64,000 nucleotides of DNA. Origin: G964291335 sp964291335. GTDB taxonomy: Bacteria; Chloroflexota; Dehalococcoidia; Lucifugimonadales; UBA3495. The stretch's first letter is position 1, and the number at the start of each line of letters is the position of its first letter. The stretch spans positions 496,001-560,000 of the forward strand of contig OZ219748.1 in NCBI GenBank assembly GCA_964291335.2. Direction: 5' to 3'. Under the pieces are notes generated by a model. The model was given only the letters and a program-made list of their open reading frames with translations. It ran no database searches and was not told where the DNA came from. The translations under genes and the position numbers were made by a program. This document shows positions 24,833 to 34,493 of the stretch, piece after piece.

Positions 24833-26803
24833 ATGAATATCACCTGTCCTTCCTGCGGCGCGCATCAGCTTCATTGCCCGGTCTGCAACGCTGAACTCTC
24901 TCCCCCTGTCGAATGGCCGGCCCAACCCGGTTCGGCGGAGCAATCCGTGGCGCCGCGCTCCTCCCGCCGCTCATTGGTCTGCCCGGACTGCCAGGCAGAG
25001 ACTCAGGTGAACCGGGAGTCTTGCCGGGCCTGCGGGTTTGAGTTTGACCGGCCGGAGCAGGAAAGCCGGCCAGGACGAAGCTTGCCAGTTCGCCTGCCTC
25101 GAATTCGACTGCCGGGCAGCTTTGCGACGGCGCTCCAGAGCCCCCCCTTCCAGCTGCTGACCGCCTTCATCAACCGCGCCCAGAGTTCACTGCGCTTCTC
25201 TGGCGACCAGGCCCCGGGCATACCCCTGTCCCTGGAGCTTGCCCTGGTAACCGCGCTTACGCTCATCGCCTTCATCCTCCGGGTTGACGGACTGGCCGGC
25301 GGTTATCCCGGCATCCATCAAGATGAAATGCGCTCAATAAAGCTGGTGCTGCGTATTCTGGACGAAGGCTGGGTGGGGTTGTTCTTTCGCGAGAACGCCG
25401 GCATGGGCACCGGAACGCACTATATGGCAGTACCCTATTTTCTGGTCGGCGGCCCGGTATGGGAAATGTGGAAGCTCTCCATTGCCGTGTTCGGCGTAGC
25501 TCTCGTTCCGGTTACGCATCTGCTGGTAAAGCGTCTCTTCAATGTCCGGATTGCGCTGATTACCACTGCATTGCTCACCTTCTGCGTCTGGCTCATAATG
25601 CAAAGCAGAATTGGCTGGGATGTTATGCCAAGCCTTTTCTTCTTCGTTGCCGGGATATACCTTCTCTTTGTTGGCCTGGATTCGAAACGAATCGCCATAG
25701 TCATATTGGCAGGCCTGGTTTTCACCGTCGGCCTCTACACCAGCAAAATGTTTCTGATTTACTTCCTGGGCGTTATGGCGGTAACGGCTGCAACAGTTCT
25801 GGGGAACCCGGCAATGCGCCGCCGGTCGGAACTCTATGCCTTTCTTGCTGTCTCTCTGGCAGCCGGGGCGCCTATGCTATGGTTCTACCTGTTTTCAGAC
25901 TATAACATGTCCGAGCAACTGGCCTATTATCGATTTTCTCTGCGCGATATACCTTTCAAAATACCTGAGTATGTTCAGAACGCCTGGAACCTGTTTCTGC
26001 TGGTGCACAACCCGATGCACCACCCCCAGTCGGAGGGGGCCGGCGGCATACCGATTCTCCGGCCCTTCATTGCCGAAGTTTTCTTCTGGCTCGGGCTGGT
26101 GGCAACCTTGCTCTGCATCAGGAAAACCCCTTGCCAGCTTCTTCTGGTTGGCTGGCTAATCGCGATGGCTCCGTCCATCTTTCTGCCCGACGGCGAAGCC
26201 CGGAGATACACCCTGGGGATGATTTGCATCCTCGTAATCGTCGCTATCGGAATTGAAGCCTTCCTGGTGGTTTTTACCGGCCGGGTTTCAACAATTATTG
26301 AGAACCGGGTTCCTGACCTCCGCAGATTCGCCAGGTGGCTCCCGGCATCCTTCGCAACAGTGTTCATCTTAGCCTTCGTAACATTGTTCGCCGTGGAAAA
26401 TCGCTCGCATTTCAACCACTGGAGGTACGACCAGGCCCTTTGGCACTTCGATTATGAACTGGTCGCTGCCGGCCGGTATCTGCAAACCTTGCAGGACAAC
26501 CGGGGTAATGGCTATGAATTACGGATTTACTCCGTCCGATGGTCAATAGACCACCATACACTGAAGTACCTTGTCCCCGGCTTGCGGGGGGTCAATGGCG
26601 ATGAGAAGTTTGGCGGCGATGGAACGATTACATCCGGCGGGCCGATTACCGGCGATACCGTTTTCCTGTTCACGGACGTATGGCTGGAAAAGGAAGGGTT
26701 TACCGAACAGGCGGAAGCTGCCTACCCCGGCGGGTATTACCACCGGGAGACTGATGAACACTCGGGCCGCAGCTGGGTGGTGTATGTGATTGATGCGCCG
26801 TAA
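24833..26803 (+). CDS. GT-C membrane glycosyltransferase with N-terminal zinc ribbons
   Basis: 656 residues. The first 75 hold two or more zinc-binding motifs (CPSC, CPVC, CPDC, CRAC), then a Pro/Arg-rich linker, then about 11 hydrophobic helices. After the first helix comes GGYPGIHQDEMRSIKLV: the acidic QDE pair resembles the catalytic Asp of polyprenol-phosphate-sugar transferases (PMT, ArnT, GT83). The C-terminal part is a soluble domain with no recognised motif. The substrate could be lipid A-like, protein or cell-wall sugar; none can be chosen. A TATAAT box at 24771-24776 may be its promoter. Fusion of zinc ribbons to such enzymes is unusual and recurs in other membrane proteins of this window. 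Confidence 0.78.
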   Translation: MNITCPSCGAHQLHCPVCNAELSPPVEWPAQPGSAEQSVAPRSSRRSLVCPDCQAETQVNRESCRACGFEFDRPEQESRPGRSLPVRLPRIRLPGSFATALQSPPFQLLTAFINRAQSSLRFSGDQAPGIPLSLELALVTALTLIAFILRVDGLAGGYPGIHQDEMRSIKLVLRILDEGWVGLFFRENAGMGTGTHYMAVPYFLVGGPVWEMWKLSIAVFGVALVPVTHLLVKRLFNVRIALITTALLTFCVWLIMQSRIGWDVMPSLFFFVAGIYLLFVGLDSKRIAIVILAGLVFTVGLYTSKMFLIYFLGVMAVTAATVLGNPAMRRRSELYAFLAVSLAAGAPMLWFYLFSDYNMSEQLAYYRFSLRDIPFKIPEYVQNAWNLFLLVHNPMHHPQSEGAGGIPILRPFIAEVFFWLGLVATLLCIRKTPCQLLLVGWLIAMAPSIFLPDGEARRYTLGMICILVIVAIGIEAFLVVFTGRVSTIIENRVPDLRRFARWLPASFATVFILAFVTLFAVENRSHFNHWRYDQALWHFDYELVAAGRYLQTLQDNRGNGYELRIYSVRWSIDHHTLKYLVPGLRGVNGDEKFGGDGTITSGGPITGDTVFLFTDVWLEKEGFTEQAEAAYPGGYYHRETDEHSGRSWVVYVIDAP

Positions 26804-27102
26804 GCGCCGGCGCATTGCCCCGGAATCCCCTTGCCTCGGACGCACCTTATCCTTCAGAGTTGCCGGCCCTTCCCTGAATTCAGCGGATGCGGCCTGGCGG
26901 TTGCGCAGCATCGGCTCCAGCTTGTCTTTCAGCCAGTCGCCTGACCGGTTCAGCGACCAGGAATGCCCGGCCTCTGCCTTTGCGTATTGCAGGAAAGTTC
27001 TGGCGGAACACCCAGGCAAATATGGTCGGCTGCGTGCTACACTACAATCAGCTTAAGTAGAGGGCGGCTTAAGCAGCCGGCAGTTTGAGCAGAGGGCAGG
27101 GA
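26804..27102. other. Gap before the CocE-type hydrolase
   Basis: 299 bp, probably 3' and 5' untranslated sequence. No gene or clear signal seen. Confidence 0.4.
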
Positions 27103-28962
27103 ATGAACCGCAGAGTCCGACGGAACTCTCGCCAGCAGGGCCCGAACCATCATATTGATCGGGACGTGTTGATACCCGTCCGGGACGGAATTAACCTGGC
27201 TGCCGACATCCACCACCCGACGCAGGACGGCCAGCCGGTGGAAGACCCGCTGCCGGTTCTCTTGCAGCGCACGCCTTACGACAAGTCAGCCCCGGCCCGG
27301 GTGGCAGAGGCAGCCTATTTCGCCCGGAACGGTTATGTAACCGTAATGCAGGATTGCCGGGGCCGCTATGCGTCTGAAGGCGGGTTCACCAAGTACGTGG
27401 ATGAAGGACGCGACGGCTATGATACGGTCGAGTGGCTGGCCACCCAGCCCTGGTGCAACGGCAAGGTAGGCACTTTCGGCTTATCCTACGCCGCCCATAC
27501 CCAGGCAGCTTTGGCCAGCCTCAACCCGCCGCACCTGGCCGCCATGTGGCTGGAATGCGGCGGGTTTGCCAGCGCCTTTCATAGCGGGTGCCGCAACGGC
27601 GGGGCCTTCGAACTGCGTCAGGTTACCTGGGCCTTTCGTGAAGCCCTGGAAAGCCCGGAGGCCCGGCGCAGCCCCGGCATTACCCGGGCCGCTCTGTCGG
27701 CGGAGGACATTCGGGAGTGGTTTGTCCGCTTCCCCTGGAAGCCGGGCCATTCACCGCTGTGCGGAACTCCCGACTACGAAAACTACCTGCTGGAGATTTG
27801 GGGCCGCGAGACCTTCGATGAATATTGGGCGCAAGTAGGACTTAGCGCTGCTGCCCATTACCCTTCCTTTGCCGACGTTCCCCAGGTGCACCAGGGCAGT
27901 TGGTATGACCCCTACGCCAGCGGCACGATACAGAATTTTACCTGCTTGTCCCGAATGAAGAACAGCCCCATAACTCTGATAATGGGCCCATGGACCCACG
28001 GCGCCCATTCGGAAACCTATTCCGGCAACGTGGATTTTGGGACAGCCGCAGTGATTGATAACCCGGTGGATGGTTCTTTCAACAAACAGCGGCTGCGGTT
28101 TTTCGACCATTGGCTGAAGGGAATAGATAATGGGTGGGGCCAGCAGCCGGCAGTTACCCTGTTCGTCATGGGCGGCGGCAGTGGTCGCAGTAACTCTTCC
28201 GGGCGCCTGGAGCATGGCGGCCGCTGGCTGGAACGCCCGGATTGGCCCCCGCCGGATACGGAAGAGGCTTTTCTGTACCTGAACCATGAAGGATGCCTGA
28301 CCGCCAACCCACCGGAGGCGGCAGCGCAGGCTGCTACCTACCAGTACAACCCGGACAACCCGGTCCCCACCATCGGCGGAAACATCTCCTCCGGCCTGCC
28401 CGTGATGGAGCCGGGCGGGTTCGACCAGCGTGAAGCGGAGCAGTTCTTTGGCTGCCAGCCCCCCTTCCTGCCGCTGGCGTCGCGCCCGGACGTCCTGGTT
28501 TTCCAGACGGCTCCCCTGGCCGAAGCAGTGGAAGTCATCGGGCCGGTAACAGTGCGTCTCTGGGTATCATCCACGGCGGTGGACACCGATTTTACTGCCA
28601 AGCTGGTGGACGTTTACCCGCCTTCCGAAGACTATCCTCGGGGATATGCGCTGAATTTGACTGACGGCGTGTTGCGGGCCAGGTTTCGCAGCTCATGGCA
28701 ACAGCCGACATTGCTGACCCCCGGGCAGGTATATCCAATCACCATTGAACTGTACCCGACAGCCAACTGGTTCGCGCCGGGCCACCGAATCCGCCTGGAC
28801 ATTTCATCCAGCAACTTTCCGCGTCTGGACGTTAATGGCAATACCGGGGAAAATCCGGGCCGGTCAGGCCTGAGGGTCGTAGCGGATAATACGGTTTACT
28901 TTGACCGGCACCGGCCGTCGCACCTTCTTTTGCGAGTTTCCCAAGGGAGCGAAGTCCTCTAG
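27103..28962 (+). CDS. CocE/NonD family hydrolase (X-Pro dipeptidyl-peptidase-like)
   Basis: 619 residues from ATG 27103 with GAGGGCAGGGA upstream; an in-frame TTG at 27085 is possible. These serine hydrolases (cocaine esterase, glutaryl-7-ACA acylase, X-Pro peptidases) have an alpha/beta-hydrolase core, a helical cap and a C-terminal jelly roll. Here the core opens with PVRDGINLAADIHHP and PVLLQRTPYDKS; the nucleophile is Ser in GTFGLSYAAHT; MGPWTHGAH supplies the catalytic His; and the last 200 residues (HRIRLDISSSNFPRLDVN) form the jelly roll. No signal peptide, so cytoplasmic. Substrate unknown: an ester or amide. Confidence 0.88.
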   Translation: MNRRVRRNSRQQGPNHHIDRDVLIPVRDGINLAADIHHPTQDGQPVEDPLPVLLQRTPYDKSAPARVAEAAYFARNGYVTVMQDCRGRYASEGGFTKYVDEGRDGYDTVEWLATQPWCNGKVGTFGLSYAAHTQAALASLNPPHLAAMWLECGGFASAFHSGCRNGGAFELRQVTWAFREALESPEARRSPGITRAALSAEDIREWFVRFPWKPGHSPLCGTPDYENYLLEIWGRETFDEYWAQVGLSAAAHYPSFADVPQVHQGSWYDPYASGTIQNFTCLSRMKNSPITLIMGPWTHGAHSETYSGNVDFGTAAVIDNPVDGSFNKQRLRFFDHWLKGIDNGWGQQPAVTLFVMGGGSGRSNSSGRLEHGGRWLERPDWPPPDTEEAFLYLNHEGCLTANPPEAAAQAATYQYNPDNPVPTIGGNISSGLPVMEPGGFDQREAEQFFGCQPPFLPLASRPDVLVFQTAPLAEAVEVIGPVTVRLWVSSTAVDTDFTAKLVDVYPPSEDYPRGYALNLTDGVLRARFRSSWQQPTLLTPGQVYPITIELYPTANWFAPGHRIRLDISSSNFPRLDVNGNTGENPGRSGLRVVADNTVYFDRHRPSHLLLRVSQGSEVL

Positions 28963-29157
28963 CCCGGACCCTCCGCCCCCTGGTCTGAAGCCTTGCCAGC
29001 CTATGCCGAAGTAAAATGCCTGAAATGTGGCCTCCGCCCCCCAGTCCGCAGCCGTGCCCCAACCCGGCCGGTTCCCCGGCAAAAAGGCGGCGTGGCCTGC
29101 CTGGCTGAAGGGGACTGGCAGGGACCCCGCCTAGAATCGGCTGCTCCAGGGAAATAG

Positions 29158-29565
29158 TCAGGGGCTTGCCTGGGGCAGGTTGCGCTCTATGGCCCGCATC
29201 TGACACTCCAGGCAGAGGAGCTCTTCGGACAAGTCGGTGGCGGCCCAGATATTATCGCCCTCTTCTCCGCACAGGAAACGAGGAACCGTTTCCTCCCAGG
29301 AAGAAGCGGACAAAGACTCAACGTAGTGAATATTGCCGCTGCGGTCCTGCTTCCCCCACCACCAGGGGCAAAAGTCCCGATTCAATTCCACCGCCGTCGC
29401 CGCGCTAATCCAGCCTTCCGCCGGCAGTTCCACCAGCCAGACGGCGCGTCCGTCAGGCCCGTCTTCCCGAACTGCCGTCAGTTCTCCTTGCCGGATACAG
29501 GCGCGGATGCTGGACACAGAAATGCGCAGGCGCAGGGACGCCTCACGAATACTGACTCTTTCCAT
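29158..29565 (-). CDS. Small helix-turn-helix protein of unknown function
   Basis: 135 residues from ATG 29565. The N-terminal 40 residues (SIREASLRLRISVSSIRACIRQGELTAV, shown in parts) look like a MerR/excisionase-type winged HTH. The middle has a Trp-rich stretch FCPWWWGK and the C-terminus a CLEC motif. The second half resembles nothing I know. It lies alone, convergent to the CocE-type hydrolase. A DNA-binding role is inferred only from the HTH pattern. Confidence 0.6.
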   Translation of the reverse strand: MERVSIREASLRLRISVSSIRACIRQGELTAVREDGPDGRAVWLVELPAEGWISAATAVELNRDFCPWWWGKQDRSGNIHYVESLSASSWEETVPRFLCGEEGDNIWAATDLSEELLCLECQMRAIERNLPQASP

Positions 29566-29657
29566 CTATCGGCCTCCGGAATCAAATGCCGGTTTTCCGC
29601 AACTGCCAGCGCCGGCAACCGGGACTCGGTCCGGCTCCTTGGCCGGAAACAAGACAA

Positions 29658-29696
29658 GCCCCCGAGCCTCAGGACTCATTCCCGCGCATCGGGGGC
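29658..29696 (-). terminator. Probable terminator of the ABC transporter operon
   Basis: GCCCCCGA (29658-29665) pairs with TCGGGGGC (29689-29696), an 8-bp GC stem with a 23-nt loop, 29 bp after the last ABC gene. On the minus strand it is followed by TTGTCTTGTTT, so it looks like an intrinsic terminator for that strand. Confidence 0.5.
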
Positions 29697-29724
29697 CTTG
29701 CCGCATTGCCAGCCTGGGGGTTAA

Positions 29725-30705
29725 TCAGCCCACGCCGGCCTCCTTGGCTTCCTTGGTCGCCTTCAACCAGCGCCAGCGCTGCAAGGGGTCGCTGACCGCC
29801 CGCATCCAGACGCCAAACAGGTTGAAAGACAGCGCAGTCAGGAAAATGGCTGTGCCAGGCACTACCACCACCCACCAGGCGGTAACAATGTAGTCCCGCC
29901 CCTGGGAGAGCATCAGGCCCCAGGACGACTCGGGGGGTTGGATGCCAAAGCCCAGGAAGCTGAGGGTGGACTCGGTAAGAATGTTGCGGGGCACTTCCAG
30001 CGCGGCCAGGGTCAACAGGGGGGTAATCAGGTTAGGCAGCACATGGCGGCCAATGATGCGCCCATCGCTGGCGCCGATAGCTCTGGCGGCATCTACAAAA
30101 GCCTGCTCCCGCAGGGACAAAACCACGCCGCGGGTAATCCGGCAGAAGAGCATCCAGCGGGCCACCGCAAACACGATGATAATGTTAGTGAAACTGGGGC
30201 CGAGGATGAATAACACCATCAGCGCCAGAAGCAATAAAGGCACCGCCATAAAGATGTCCACCGCCCGCATAATCACATCATCCAGTACGCCCCGGTAATA
30301 CCCGGCGGTGATGCCCAGGAAAACGCCGATTACGCTGGAAACCAGCACGCCCAGCACCCCCACCGAAATGGAAATTCGGCCGCCATAAATCAGGCGGCTC
30401 AGGTAGTCGCGGCCCAGATGGTCGGTGCCCAGCAGGAAAAAGCGGGTCTCCTCTACCTGCTGCCGATCGACGCGGAGGGTAGCCGTGCCGGTGGAGAAAG
30501 GCCCTTCGTGCCGCAAGCGCAGCTGCTGGTTTTGAGGGTCATAGGGGGCGACCAGAGGCGCAAAGACCGCCGATATTACGATAACGGAGAGGAACAGGGC
30601 GGATAATAACGTTATCGGGTCGCTGATAAAGGCCTGAACCAGGGCGTTCTGCCACACGGCTGCTACGGGATTGGTACGTTGGACTATCGCTGCTTCGTTC
30701 TGCAT
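29725..30705 (-). CDS. Oligopeptide/dipeptide-type ABC transporter permease (DppC-like)
   Basis: 326 residues from ATG 30705; the frame extends to 30786 but without family similarity. DppC/OppC permeases form half of the membrane channel. Seen: the N-terminal helix in LLSALFLSVIVISAVFAPLVAPYDP, then LLGTDHLGRDYLSRLIYGGRISI, and the EAA loop FVDAARAIGASDGRIIGRHVLPN that contacts the ATPase. The usual C-terminal WGLMLSQGR motif is intact. It is the last gene of a three-gene unit (binding protein, DppB, DppC). No ATPase genes follow. Confidence 0.92.
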   Translation of the reverse strand: MQNEAAIVQRTNPVAAVWQNALVQAFISDPITLLSALFLSVIVISAVFAPLVAPYDPQNQQLRLRHEGPFSTGTATLRVDRQQVEETRFFLLGTDHLGRDYLSRLIYGGRISISVGVLGVLVSSVIGVFLGITAGYYRGVLDDVIMRAVDIFMAVPLLLLALMVLFILGPSFTNIIIVFAVARWMLFCRITRGVVLSLREQAFVDAARAIGASDGRIIGRHVLPNLITPLLTLAALEVPRNILTESTLSFLGFGIQPPESSWGLMLSQGRDYIVTAWWVVVVPGTAIFLTALSFNLFGVWMRAVSDPLQRWRWLKATKEAKEAGVG

Positions 30706-30831
30706 AATTTCGCCGCACCTTGGCACACTGCATAGCCGGAGTAGTGCCTTCCTTTTCGTAAACTTAACCGGCTCCCGAACCGGCACTCAGCGCCGCTCTA
30801 AATATGGGACGAAAGCCGGCTCCAGGATGAT

Positions 30832-31761
30832 TTAACTGTAGGAAATACGCGGGTCCAGCCAGGTGTAAATCAGGTCCACTGCCAGGTTAATTACCATTAC
30901 CATCAAGGCGATGACAAACACCGAGGCAGTAACAATAGGCAAATCCCGGGCGTTAATGCCGTCAATCAGCAGTTTGCCGATGCCGGGCCACCCGAAGATA
31001 ATTTCCACCACCGTGGAGCCATTCATAAAGCCCGCCAACTCGTCGCCCATCAAGGTAACTATGGAGATAGAGGCGTTTTTCAGCACGTGTCCATAAAGGA
31101 TAGCGGTTTCCGCCAGGCCTTTGGAACGGGCCGTTGCCACATACTGCTTGGCAATCTCCTCAATCATGGTAGAGCGGGTAATCTGCGCATTCCGCCCCAT
31201 CACCAATGGGCAAAGCGCCAAAGCCGGCAAAATCATGTACTTCCAGCCGGCCGGGCCCAACCCCTTGAACCCTGAAGTCGGCAACAGGTCCAACTGCACC
31301 GCCAGCAGCAGGATTAGCATCAGGGCCAGCCAGAACTGGGGCACCGAAATAACCGCGAAGGACAGAATATTGACGACCCGGTCAATGAAGCCTCTGGGGC
31401 GTCTGGCTGCCAGCATCCCCAGCGGAATACCTAACATACCAATGCACCAGGCAACAATGGCCAGAACCACTGTGTTGGGCAGCCGATCCAGAATTATCTC
31501 CCTGGAATCAATGCGGTGGCGGAGCGAGCGTCCGAAGTCACCACGGGCCAGGTCCCAATAGAAATCGGCAAAACGGACGTGGAAAGGACGGTCAAGGCCA
31601 AATCTCTCTCGCAGAGCGTCGATGGTCTCCTGCGATGCATCCTCATCCACCATCAATTCCACTGGGTCGCCCAGGACGTTAATGGCCAGGAAAAGGAGGC
31701 CCATCAAGCCGGCAACAATGAATATCGAGTGGCCGACCCTCCGAATCATGTAGTTACGCAC
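30832..31761 (-). CDS. Oligopeptide/dipeptide-type ABC transporter permease (DppB-like)
   Basis: 309 residues, six helices. The N-terminal MRNYMIRRVGHSIFIVAGL, the RFGLDRPFHVRFADFYWDLARGD segment, and the EAA loop YVATARSKGLAETAILYGHVLKN are typical of DppB/OppB. It lies between the binding protein and DppC genes on the same strand. The periplasmic-type loop is short. Substrate of the system unknown; family members carry peptides, nickel or sugars. Confidence 0.92.
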   Translation of the reverse strand: MRNYMIRRVGHSIFIVAGLMGLLFLAINVLGDPVELMVDEDASQETIDALRERFGLDRPFHVRFADFYWDLARGDFGRSLRHRIDSREIILDRLPNTVVLAIVAWCIGMLGIPLGMLAARRPRGFIDRVVNILSFAVISVPQFWLALMLILLLAVQLDLLPTSGFKGLGPAGWKYMILPALALCPLVMGRNAQITRSTMIEEIAKQYVATARSKGLAETAILYGHVLKNASISIVTLMGDELAGFMNGSTVVEIIFGWPGIGKLLIDGINARDLPIVTASVFVIALMVMVINLAVDLIYTWLDPRISYS

Positions 31762-31900
31762 AACATCCCCCTTCGGAGCGCTTGAATTGACCTGGCAGCT
31801 AATATACTGAACTCATAGTAAAGGATAGGGAAAGGCTATGACAACTGAACCCGGACTTAAACATTCCGGTCTGAAAATTGCCTTGCCTTTACGCTGAAGC

Positions 31901-31941
31901 GCTGACCGGACGCATCGCCCGGGGCGATGCGTCCGGTCAGC
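31901..31941. terminator. Perfect 20-bp hairpin after the substrate-binding protein gene
   Basis: A 20-bp perfect inverted repeat: 31901-31920 (starts GCTGACCGGACGC) pairs with 31922-31941 around a single G, so the loop in practice takes a few inner pairs. It begins 8 bp past the stop codon of the binding protein and sits before the permease genes. No T tract. It may limit read-through, keeping binding protein above permease levels, as in many ABC operons. Confidence 0.6.
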
Positions 31942-31948
31942 CAGGGTT

Positions 31949-33886
31949 TTACTGGGTGAACCGCATGGTATTCAAGCGGATACGGGGGTCGTAGCGGGGT
32001 TCCCATTCCAGGTTGGGAGCCAGACCATAGACCTGCACTGACACGAAGAAGGGCAGGAACCAATATTCGTCGTGGATTATCTGAGCCAGGCCCTCCATCT
32101 TGCGCACCCGTTCCGGGCCCAGAGGCGTTGCCACAGCGTCGTTGATGCTGTCCTCAAAGGTCATGCCGTCTATGCCGGGCACCAGGTTGCAAACCCGGCT
32201 GTTGACGTTAAAGCAGCTGTTGCGCAGGTAGAGCTGCCGCTGCATATCCAGGGCTTCGTTGGAAGTAGCCGTCTCGTAGTAATGGGTGCTTGAGCCGAAG
32301 GGCAGAGGCGGCTCCTGTTCGGCGCAGGCCAGGGCGGCCGAGTTGTCCCGAGTGCCGTCGTCGTGGGTAACAACGAACTTGCCGCAGCCGGAGCGCCGGG
32401 CTTCGCGAGCCCGGTTAGGTTCCAGCACCACCACGTGGGCATTCACGCCCAACTCTTCGCGCCAGGCGGCAACCACAGACTCGAACATCTCAAGGCCCCG
32501 ATATACCCGGTCGGCGCGGGTATGAATCCGGATTTCGTAATTTACGTCAAAGTTGTTTTCTTCGGGGTCATACTCCGGCTGGTAATAGCCCGCAGCGGCG
32601 AGCAATTCACGGGCCATATCCGGGTCGTAACCGTAGTCGGCATAGTTGCTTTCGTTAATGCCGACAGTCCCCCACTGAGAGATGTTGCCAATGCACTCCT
32701 GCAGACCGTCATAAAGGACTTCCATCAGGGTCTGGCAATCCACTCCCAGGGCCAAAGCCTTCCGAACATCCTTCTTCATCAGTTCCGGGTGCCACATATT
32801 ATCGGCTACCAGCGTAAACACCTCGTTGTTGGTGCCGGTCTTCGCCACCGGAACGGAATCAATATTCTCAAAGCCAATATCCACGGCCCAGTCCGCTTCG
32901 TCGGCTTCAATCATCGCCGCCCGTACCAGCGACTCACCGCGCCATACCTGAAAGGCGCGCTTGATCGCCGGGGCCTGGGCGTCAAAAGCCGTATTGGGCT
33001 GATAGTCCTCAAAGGCCTCGATTTCCACCTCTATACCGGGCCGCCATTCCACCACCCGGTAAGGGCCGGTGCCAATGGTATTCAGCTCCCGTTCATCCTC
33101 GGTAGCGCTCTGATACCATTCGGGGGCCTGGAAGGGGGTGAAAATGGCCGTGCGGGGGAAGATGGGGCAAGCGTTATCACAGACTACATCAACGGTAAGG
33201 TCATCCACCACCTCGCCGCTGATAGGGCCGTGGAAGCCGTAACCGCCGCCGCTGGTGGGGTCGCCGGACCAGTCCAGCCCGAACTTGGCCGCCGCCGCAT
33301 TCCACGGCTCGCCATTATGGAAGGTTACGCCAGCGCGCAGCTTGAACCGCCACCGGTGCGGGTCCACCTGGGACCAGGATTCCACACCGCTGAGCGGCAC
33401 TACCTCAAAGCTGGCGCTGTCAATCCAGGTGAAGGGGTCGGTAGCAATCTCCTCGCAGATGGTGGAAGGCACGTTGCCACTGCAACCATCGCTGAAAGTG
33501 CCCAGAGAAACCGGCTCTTCCTGGGTTACAAAGATAAGAGTGTCTTTGGCCGTCATCACTGCGCCGGGGGTTGGCGTAGCCATTGGAGTAGCGGTAGCAA
33601 CGGCCATCGCCGGCTCTGGGGTTGGCGTAGCTTCAAACATACGGGACTGGGTCAAAGCCCGGGCATCGGCCGGAACGGCCGTGGCTTCGACGGGCGGTTC
33701 CGTCGGTTCCTGCATCACCGGTTCCGTCGGCTCCGCCGGGGCCGCCGGCTCGGTCGGGGCTGCCGGTTCCGCCGTGGGGGCAGCCGCCGGCTCTGAGGCT
33801 CCGCAAGCCACAATAAAAAGAGTCAATAACACAGCAAGCGTCAGCGCATAGCTGCGCCAGTGATGTATGCCATTGGTCCTGCCCAT
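31949..33886 (-). CDS. Extracellular solute-binding lipoprotein (SBP_bac_5 family)
   Basis: 645 residues from ATG 33886 after GGGAGGAGA; the frame to 34147 is upstream noise. The N-terminus has a basic start, the hydrophobic core LTLAVLLTLFIV and a lipobox ending VAC, then a long Ala/Pro/Thr/Glu linker, so it is a lipoprotein on the outer face. The binding domain has the cluster-C signature (VVPLSGVESWSQVDPHRWRF, LRAGVTFHNGEPW) of oligopeptide and nickel binding proteins. First gene of the ABC unit; promoter at 34037-34065. Confidence 0.9.
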   Translation of the reverse strand: MGRTNGIHHWRSYALTLAVLLTLFIVACGASEPAAAPTAEPAAPTEPAAPAEPTEPVMQEPTEPPVEATAVPADARALTQSRMFEATPTPEPAMAVATATPMATPTPGAVMTAKDTLIFVTQEEPVSLGTFSDGCSGNVPSTICEEIATDPFTWIDSASFEVVPLSGVESWSQVDPHRWRFKLRAGVTFHNGEPWNAAAAKFGLDWSGDPTSGGGYGFHGPISGEVVDDLTVDVVCDNACPIFPRTAIFTPFQAPEWYQSATEDERELNTIGTGPYRVVEWRPGIEVEIEAFEDYQPNTAFDAQAPAIKRAFQVWRGESLVRAAMIEADEADWAVDIGFENIDSVPVAKTGTNNEVFTLVADNMWHPELMKKDVRKALALGVDCQTLMEVLYDGLQECIGNISQWGTVGINESNYADYGYDPDMARELLAAAGYYQPEYDPEENNFDVNYEIRIHTRADRVYRGLEMFESVVAAWREELGVNAHVVVLEPNRAREARRSGCGKFVVTHDDGTRDNSAALACAEQEPPLPFGSSTHYYETATSNEALDMQRQLYLRNSCFNVNSRVCNLVPGIDGMTFEDSINDAVATPLGPERVRKMEGLAQIIHDEYWFLPFFVSVQVYGLAPNLEWEPRYDPRIRLNTMRFTQ

Positions 33887-34493
33887 CTCAATCTCCTCCC
33901 TGTCGAATCCCGGATTCTCTCTCCCTTTTCTGCCGCCGTTGCAGACCAGACCGGCTTTGACCTGAAGCCCAATCCCCAATCTGCGCTCGCTTTCGATCAA
34001 CCGCTGAACCGGCGCAGGCTGAAGAGATTGCGAATCCTTATACATTGGCAAAAGGTATTTGTCAACAACCAATAGCCAATTGCAGAAAATAACTGCGTGA
34101 AATGCCAATCCCGCAGCTGTATAACCGGGGAAAACGGCTATCAGCAAAATCCCTCATTGACCGGGAGAGGGCGGCCGCCCGAAAAGTCTGAAAATCATCG
34201 GGCGCGCCGACGTCGTTACGGAACGCTGATTTAACCGAAGGCCGAATGGGAGGTGAGATAACGCGCTGCCTTGCCTGGCGCTGTCGGGGTTGGCCTTTGG
34301 ACGAAGCTATAGGCAGCCGGGGATACCGGTTAGTTCAACCAAGGCGGCGGCGGCCGGCAGAATAACGGCGCCGGCCGGCCCTGGTCCATCCGGCGGTGGT
34401 GCGCTGCCCGGTCGCCGCCAATACTATCGAAAGGGTTCAGGGTGCCGAATGCCCGGCCTTGCAGCGCGGGCTGCGACCCTGGACGACGCAGTA
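33887..34493. other. Leader and intergenic sequence between the ABC operon and mutS2
   Basis: 607 bp without a credible gene. It holds the ABC promoter (34037-34065), a leader of about 145 nt, and past 34148 only short palindromes such as GGGCGGCCGCCC (34169-34180). The frame continuing upstream of the binding protein is an artefact. Confidence 0.45.
34037..34065 (-). promoter_or_regulatory. Strong sigma70-type promoter of the ABC transporter operon
   Basis: On the minus strand TTGACA (34065-34060, full consensus) and TATAAG (34042-34037) are exactly 17 bp apart. The start would be near 34030, leaving a leader of about 145 nt. Confidence 0.7.

Noticed and set aside
32363..33796. 477-codon open frame on the plus strand opposite the solute-binding protein
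   Set aside because: Antisense shadow in GC-rich DNA; the minus-strand frame has a lipobox and family motifs.
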